Positions 13,553 to 17,531 of a stretch of DNA of 17,531 nucleotides are shown one piece after another. This DNA is from Bacteroidales bacterium UBA6346 (GTDB lineage Bacteria > Bacteroidota > Bacteroidia > Bacteroidales > UBA932): assembly GCA_002438905.1 (NCBI GenBank), contig DJSA01000031.1, forward strand, positions 1 to 17,531, in the 5' to 3' direction. Below the pieces are notes generated by a model. That model made no database searches. It was given only the letters and a program-made list of their open reading frames with translations, and was not told the DNA's origin. A program made the position numbers and the translations under genes. Within the stretch, counting starts at the first letter, position 1. Each line of letters begins with the position of its first letter.

Positions 13553-15382
13553 TTACTCCACGCTCTTGATGGAAGTTATCATTGTGTTGAGGTACTTCGT
13601 ATCAGTTCCGCTCACTCCGATGACATAGCCGACAACTTCAACCTTGGTACCATTGGCAAAGTCTTTCAGGCCAAATTTTGAGTCCGGATAGGAGACCGAA
13701 CCCTGAACAGCCGTACCCTCGACAAGCACGTTGTTGTGCCATTGGTAGTACTGATCTCTTTCGGATTTCATTGTTCCCGCATATTTGACGTATTTGATGC
13801 AAGGCTTTGCCGCATATGCGTCAAACTCCGTTGCAGTGAAGAGTTCCGGTTCTGGGTATGTCACTTCCTCGGTTCCTCTGACTGTGATTACTGAAGATTC
13901 TCCGAACTGATTCAATCCTCCGTATGTCGTGATGTTTCCTTCGACAGTGACGAGATTTCCGGCCACCATTCCGTGCTTTTTCTTGAACACGAGGATTGTT
14001 CCGGTTTTGTCCTGCACGAGAAATCCTTTGGTATGAGTAGCGATCACCTTGCCTTCGATCTTGAACACCTTGCCTATTTCAGCCCTTGTGGCCTCGTCCA
14101 CCGTTATCAGCGGAGTCTCTACCACCTTGCCGAACTCTATGGCTTGACCGCCTTCTCCTGCAGTGAGAAGCACGTCATCGAGCCTGTTCACGCTGCTGAG
14201 CTTGGCCTCGAACTTGATGCAGAGTGTCTTGGTCCCTTCCGGAAGAGTGAAGTCCGCAACGGCACGCCTCCAGTTTCCGGCCACATCCTCCACACCGGCA
14301 AAGTCGTAGTCAATTGTAGGCGACCATGTCTCGCCATCGGAGGAAAGGCTCACGGTGAAATCGGACGTGTAGAACGTATTTGTGCCGCCCTGGCTATATC
14401 TCTGTGCTCCGAATGTCAGTCTAAGTTTAGTTGTAGGAACTGAGATGTTCATGATTGTGAAATGGTTCGGGGTCGTGCTGAAGAGCAGGTTGTTCTTTCC
14501 TGAGCCGTCGTATTGGGAAAGGTCTCCTTTTGACGACTGGTTCGTTCTCGGAGAAATGCTCTTGAAATCGTACGTGACATTTGCCACGCCGCTTCCTTTT
14601 TCGTTCTTCCATCCGTCAAACTGCTCGCAAAACGGCCAACCCTTGCTCGTCTGGTATTTTTCCGTATCTTGCACCGCAATCTCCTTGTCGAATGAGTTGA
14701 AGTAGATGGCTCCTTCCGGAATCGTCTCCTCAAATTCACCACCATCCTTGACCTCGGTCGGCACCATATACAAATAGGTCTTGTATGAGCCGATGAGCCA
14801 GCCATAGAGTTTGACGTTGTGCATGTGGTACTTCGCTTTAAATTCATCGCTCATGTAGTCAAGACTCCCTATAACGGACGTCCCGTCTATCTCCACGTTT
14901 ACATAGTTTCCGGCAACCATTACCGTTCCTTCAATCTCAACGTATCTGATTTCCGGTGCGTTCATATATGCCTCAATCTCAGTCGCGGTGAATTTTGTCG
15001 CTTCCGGATATTCCACTTTTTTCTCTCCGGTCTTCTCGATTGTGCACCCCTTGTCGAACTGCACGAGACCATTGCGTGACGCGGTCTTGCCCTTGACGGT
15101 CACCACATCACCGGCTTTCAGGCCATGCTCCGCCCCATAGAAAGCGTAGATGCGGGCTTCGTTTTTCTGAAGAACCGCACCCTGAAGATTTGTTGCCACG
15201 ATGAGAGCCCTGCCGACCTCGAATTCACTGCCGACCTCAGCCTTAAGCACCTCTTCGATAGTTGCGGTGGTGTCCGGAAGCTCCACTTCCACCTCTTTTT
15301 CCGCACACGCGTTCACCGAGAATCCGAGAGCAGCCCACGCAACGAGCCACAGAATTCCTTTTCCAAATGTTTTTTGTTGCAT
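13553..15382 (-). CDS. Surface lipoprotein with two OB-fold-like copies flanking a jelly-roll-like region
   Basis: The 609-residue protein has a signal sequence with hydrophobic core at 10-22 and a lipobox-like S-V-N-A-C (Cys26). The mature start A-E-K-E-V-E is acidic, resembling the lipoprotein export signal that sends Bacteroidota lipoproteins to the cell surface. Asn at the -2 position of the lipobox is unusual. Residues 44-212 and 430-605 are two diverged copies of one module: R/K-A-E-x-G-x-x-F near each beginning, Y-P-E-x-x-x-F-T-A-T-E in each (from 125 and 509), and I-x-Y-V just after. They resemble OB-fold domains of Bacteroidales proteins (DUF5689 or YhcR type). The middle (about 226-410) looks like a beta-sandwich, with repeated S-L-S-S-D-G-E-T-W-type strands. 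No catalytic motif is seen; glycan or protein binding is a guess. Confidence 0.85.
   Translation of the reverse strand: MQQKTFGKGILWLVAWAALGFSVNACAEKEVEVELPDTTATIEEVLKAEVGSEFEVGRALIVATNLQGAVLQKNEARIYAFYGAEHGLKAGDVVTVKGKTASRNGLVQFDKGCTIEKTGEKKVEYPEATKFTATEIEAYMNAPEIRYVEIEGTVMVAGNYVNVEIDGTSVIGSLDYMSDEFKAKYHMHNVKLYGWLIGSYKTYLYMVPTEVKDGGEFEETIPEGAIYFNSFDKEIAVQDTEKYQTSKGWPFCEQFDGWKNEKGSGVANVTYDFKSISPRTNQSSKGDLSQYDGSGKNNLLFSTTPNHFTIMNISVPTTKLRLTFGAQRYSQGGTNTFYTSDFTVSLSSDGETWSPTIDYDFAGVEDVAGNWRRAVADFTLPEGTKTLCIKFEAKLSSVNRLDDVLLTAGEGGQAIEFGKVVETPLITVDEATRAEIGKVFKIEGKVIATHTKGFLVQDKTGTILVFKKKHGMVAGNLVTVEGNITTYGGLNQFGESSVITVRGTEEVTYPEPELFTATEFDAYAAKPCIKYVKYAGTMKSERDQYYQWHNNVLVEGTAVQGSVSYPDSKFGLKDFANGTKVEVVGYVIGVSGTDTKYLNTMITSIKSVE
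13568..14095 (-). repeat. Second OB-fold-like module copy (coding)
   Basis: This codes residues 430-605 of the lipoprotein and is homologous at protein level to residues 44-212. The copies align through A-E-I-G-K-V-F, G-N-L-V-T-V-E-G, Y-P-E-P-E-L-F-T-A-T-E-F-D-A-Y and I-K-Y-V. Divergence is high, so the duplication is old. Confidence 0.75.
14747..15253 (-). repeat. First OB-fold-like module copy (coding)
   Basis: This codes residues 44-212 of the lipoprotein, the partner of the copy at 13568-14095. Matching landmarks are A-E-V-G-S-E-F, G-D-V-V-T-V-K-G, Y-P-E-A-T-K-F-T-A-T-E-I-E-A-Y and I-R-Y-V. Confidence 0.75.
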
Positions 15383-15403
15383 AAATGTTGATTTAAAAAT
15401 GTA

Positions 15404-15482
15404 TGTTTACCATTTTCGCGTTTTGTCCGAAATAGCCGTCATAGATTCAGCCAAGGTAAACAAAGCGGCGGGGAAATCCGCC
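15404..15482 (-). promoter_or_regulatory. Potentially structured leader of the lipoprotein mRNA
   Basis: Within the roughly 110-base leader are two inverted repeats. An 8-base pair (15404-15411 with 15455-15462) would enclose 43 bases. A 5-bp GC-only hairpin (15467-15471 with 15478-15482, 6-base loop) lies nearer the 5' end. Neither is followed by a U run, so they are not obvious terminators. I recognise no known riboswitch. Confidence 0.35.
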
Positions 15483-15497
15483 CCATGTTCCGAGCTG

Positions 15498-15528
15498 CAA
15501 AGGTAAGCCAAACTTTATACAAATCCAA
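15498..15528 (-). promoter_or_regulatory. Bacteroidota-type promoter of the lipoprotein gene
   Basis: Read on the minus strand: TTG (15528-15526), exactly 20 bases, then TACCTTTG (15505-15498). Transcription should start near 15491, leaving a leader of about 110 bases before the ATG at 15382. Confidence 0.75.
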
Positions 15529-15542
15529 CAGTATTCAGGTAC

Positions 15543-15573
15543 TTGTTTTTCTCCCTGCAAAACCGTAACTTTG
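15543..15573 (+). promoter_or_regulatory. Bacteroidota-type promoter of the C1 peptidase gene
   Basis: TTG at 15543-15545, exactly 20 bases, then TAACTTTG at 15566-15573. Transcription should start near 15580 with a leader of about 28 bases. The two divergent -33 elements are only 14 bases apart. Confidence 0.78.
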
Positions 15574-15607
15574 CAGGCTTGTGACAAAAATCAAAATAAA
15601 AATTTAT

Positions 15608-16786
15608 ATGAGTAAGCATTTAATTGCAGCCGCTGCGTTTGCGTTGGGATTGGCGTCTTTTGCACAGGCACAGGACAAGCCTAAAGACGGTGAGTATGTC
15701 TTCACCACGGTTAAGGAAAATCCGATAACAAGCATCAAGAATCAGTACCGTTCTGGAACTTGCTGGTGCTTTTCGGCTCTTTCTTTCGTGGAGTCTGAGA
15801 TTATGCGCCAGAAGGGTGTCGAAACCGATCTTTCGGAGATGTTCGTCGTGAATCGGTCCTACTTTGACAGAGGAGTGAAGTATGTACGGCTGGACGGAAA
15901 ACTCGGCTTTTCTGCCGGCAGTTCCTTCGGTGACGTATACGAGGTGATCCGCGACTACGGAATCGTACCGCAGGACGTCTACACGGGGATGAACTATGGT
16001 ACGGAGCTTCCGGTACAAGGTGAAATGGACGCCGCGCTCGCCGGATTCATCAAGGCAATCGCGGAGAATCCCAACAAAACCCTTACTACCGCATGGAAAA
16101 ACGCCTACAATGGCATACTCAGCGCATATCTCGGTGAACTTCCGACGGAATTCATGGTTGACGGAAAGACCTACACTCCGGAATCATACCGTGACTATCT
16201 TGGAATCAATGTCGACGACTACGTCAATCTCACGTCATTCACCCACCATCCATTCTACAAGCCTTTCATCATAGAAGTCTGCGACAATTGGAGATGGGGC
16301 AGTGCGTACAACCTTCCTATTGACGAACTTATGGAGGTGATGTACAATGCCATAGATAAGGGTTTCACGATTGCGTGGGGCGCGGATGTCAGCGAAAAAG
16401 GTTTCTCCCGTACAGGAACGGCGACCGTCCCAGACGTTGATGTGAAGCCGACAGCCGGCTCGGATCAGGAGCATTGGCTCGGCAAGTCGGACGAGAAGCC
16501 TGAAGAAGAGACCGCAGCCGAGGAGAAAAAGATTACCCAGGAAATGCGTCAGGTTGCATACGACAACAAACAGACTACCGATGATCATGGAATGCAGATC
16601 TATGGTCTTGCAAAGGATCAGAATGGCAACAGTTTCTTCATGGTCAAGAACTCGTGGGGAGACGCGGGCACCTACAAGGGCATTTGGTATGCTTCGGATG
16701 CCTATGTGCGTTACAAGACTCTCAATGTCGTGGTCCACAAGGACGCCCTTCCTAAGTCCATAAAAAAGAAACTCGGCATAAAATAG
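15608..16786 (+). CDS. Secreted C1B-type cysteine peptidase (aminopeptidase C / bleomycin hydrolase-like)
   Basis: This is a papain-superfamily cysteine peptidase carried out of the cytoplasm. I start at the ATG at 15608, which gives a standard signal peptide (hydrophobic core 5-18, A-Q-A near 19-21); the GTG at 15581 would lie almost at the transcript start. The mature protein has Gln46 (oxyanion), catalytic Cys52 in S-G-T-C-W-C-F-S, His327 in D-D-H-G-M-Q and Asn348 in V-K-N-S-W-G, so the active site is complete. Length is 392 residues, typical of the family. The G-T-C-W-C variant has Cys after the Trp, where papain-like enzymes usually have Ala. An acidic Glu/Lys-rich linker (about 290-305) precedes the His motif. 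Bleomycin hydrolases are cytosolic hexamers; export here suggests a nutritional peptidase. The next gene starts 23 bases on. Confidence 0.93.
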   Translation: MSKHLIAAAAFALGLASFAQAQDKPKDGEYVFTTVKENPITSIKNQYRSGTCWCFSALSFVESEIMRQKGVETDLSEMFVVNRSYFDRGVKYVRLDGKLGFSAGSSFGDVYEVIRDYGIVPQDVYTGMNYGTELPVQGEMDAALAGFIKAIAENPNKTLTTAWKNAYNGILSAYLGELPTEFMVDGKTYTPESYRDYLGINVDDYVNLTSFTHHPFYKPFIIEVCDNWRWGSAYNLPIDELMEVMYNAIDKGFTIAWGADVSEKGFSRTGTATVPDVDVKPTAGSDQEHWLGKSDEKPEEETAAEEKKITQEMRQVAYDNKQTTDDHGMQIYGLAKDQNGNSFFMVKNSWGDAGTYKGIWYASDAYVRYKTLNVVVHKDALPKSIKKKLGIK

Positions 16787-16809
16787 TTGTCCGCGAAGGA
16801 TAATTGGTT

Positions 16810-17531
16810 ATGAGTGGTATTCGTAAACACATCCCCAATACCATCACATCAATGAATTTGCTCTGTGGTGTGCTGGGGATTTTGTCTTGCCTGAGGGGAG
16901 ATGTTGCATCAGCATTCTATCTCATGCTGGCAGCCTCTGTGTTCGATTTTTGTGACGGACTTGCTGCACGGCTCCTGAGTGCGTATTCTCCGATGGGGAA
17001 GGAGTTGGATTCTTTGGCAGACATTGTGAGTTTCGGTGTCCTGCCGTCAATCATGACAGTATGCTTCGCTGAACATTCATTTGCATCAGGGCTTGACCTT
17101 GCGTTCAATGTCCCGCCGTTTGTACATTGGCTGGTGGTCTGCTCTCCAGTGATTGTTGCCGTGTTTTCCGGACTGCGTTTGGCAAAGTTCAACGTTGATG
17201 AACGACAGGGCGAGAATTTCATAGGGCTAGCAACCCCTGCCTGCGCAATTTTTCTCGCTTCGATCGTCTGCTTCGCGATGAAGTCCGACAGTGCGTTTGC
17301 ATTGTGGCTTTCAGACTGGGATAGGGTAAGGATTATGGTCCCATTGCTTTCCATTGTCCTTGCGGCCCTTCTCGTCAGCGAAATACCTATGTTCGCAATG
17401 AAGATAAAGCCGGGGAGCAGTCTTTCGTCTGGGCTTTACGGAAAACTGCGGATAGCGTTCCTCATCGGTGATGCTGTCATTGTCATCATTCTCGTTGTGC
17501 TGCGGCAGCATTTCTCATTAGCTTTCAGTCT
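16810..17531 (+). CDS. pssA: CDP-diacylglycerol-serine O-phosphatidyltransferase (3' end outside window)
   Basis: The enzyme transfers phosphatidyl from CDP-diacylglycerol to serine, the first step to phosphatidylethanolamine, in the cytoplasmic membrane. From the ATG at 16810 the frame stays open to the edge, giving 240 codons without a stop; the family is usually about this long, so little is missing. It begins I-P-N-T-I-T-S-M-N-L-L-C-G as expected. The CDP-alcohol phosphatidyltransferase motif is complete: Asp46, D-G at 49-50, A-R at 53-54, Gly63, Asp67 and Asp71. Several hydrophobic membrane segments follow, and R-L-A-K-F-N matches PssA of the Gram-positive and Bacteroidota type. It follows the peptidase gene after 23 bases and probably shares its transcript. 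Confidence 0.92.
   Translation, partial: MSGIRKHIPNTITSMNLLCGVLGILSCLRGDVASAFYLMLAASVFDFCDGLAARLLSAYSPMGKELDSLADIVSFGVLPSIMTVCFAEHSFASGLDLAFNVPPFVHWLVVCSPVIVAVFSGLRLAKFNVDERQGENFIGLATPACAIFLASIVCFAMKSDSAFALWLSDWDRVRIMVPLLSIVLAALLVSEIPMFAMKIKPGSSLSSGLYGKLRIAFLIGDAVIVIILVVLRQHFSLAFS

Noticed and set aside
13553..15382. Long plus-strand open frames opposite the lipoprotein gene (for example 13973-14443)
   Set aside because: They are complementary-frame shadows without recognisable motifs or start signals; the minus frame has a signal peptide, repeated modules and a promoter.
16917..17354. Minus-strand open frame opposite pssA
   Set aside because: The plus frame carries the complete CDP-alcohol phosphatidyltransferase motif; the minus frame shows nothing recognisable.

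Overview
The window looks like a chromosomal segment of a Bacteroidota bacterium, most likely of order Bacteroidales. Three things point there. The protein set is typical of that group: a split 5'-nucleotidase, a secreted C1B-type peptidase, an orphan HsdR-N-domain protein, and a surface lipoprotein with OB-fold and jelly-roll-like parts. Several promoters follow the Bacteroidota pattern TTG, 20 bases, TAnnTTTG. Most genes lack strong Shine-Dalgarno sequences. Base composition is near 50% GC by eye, except for the AT-rich gene fragment at the left edge. I see no rRNA, tRNA, CRISPR array, insertion sequence or transposase. No stretch longer than about 300 bases is without a gene; the largest gap is 225 bases at 15383-15607.

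Layout: (1) 1-540, the 3' end of an AT-rich, probably secreted protein gene closed by a strong terminator. (2) 592-3177, minus strand: polyprenyl synthetase, recO and rdgB, the last two overlapping by 4 bases. (3) 3303-3791, ssb, divergent from rdgB and convergent with (4) an RluA-type pseudouridine synthase at 3840-4601 on the minus strand. (5) 4697-9354, plus strand: HsdR-N-domain protein, cca, a Xer-type recombinase, hpf (with its own terminator) and holA. (6) 9413-13473, plus strand: a NatA/NatB-like ABC exporter, then a two-gene 5'-nucleotidase (C-terminal-domain protein first, metallophosphatase second), ending in a probable bidirectional terminator. (7) 13553-15382, minus strand: a surface lipoprotein with two OB-fold-like copies, sharing a divergent promoter region with (8) 15608-17531, a secreted C1B-type cysteine peptidase followed closely by pssA, which runs off the right edge.

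The first 9 kb are rich in nucleic-acid maintenance: RecO and SSB (known partners), RdgB (nucleotide-pool cleaning), Xer recombinase, HolA (clamp loader), Cca and a pseudouridine synthase (RNA), and HPF (ribosome hibernation). The right half is envelope biology: ABC export, periplasmic nucleotide salvage, surface lipoprotein, peptidase and phospholipid synthesis. I found no clearly new multi-gene system. The best leads are the orphan PD-(D/E)xK-type protein among DNA-maintenance genes, the order-inverted two-gene 5'-nucleotidase, the lipoprotein/peptidase divergent pair with a structured leader, and a run of housekeeping proteins that all carry extra hydrophilic insertions.
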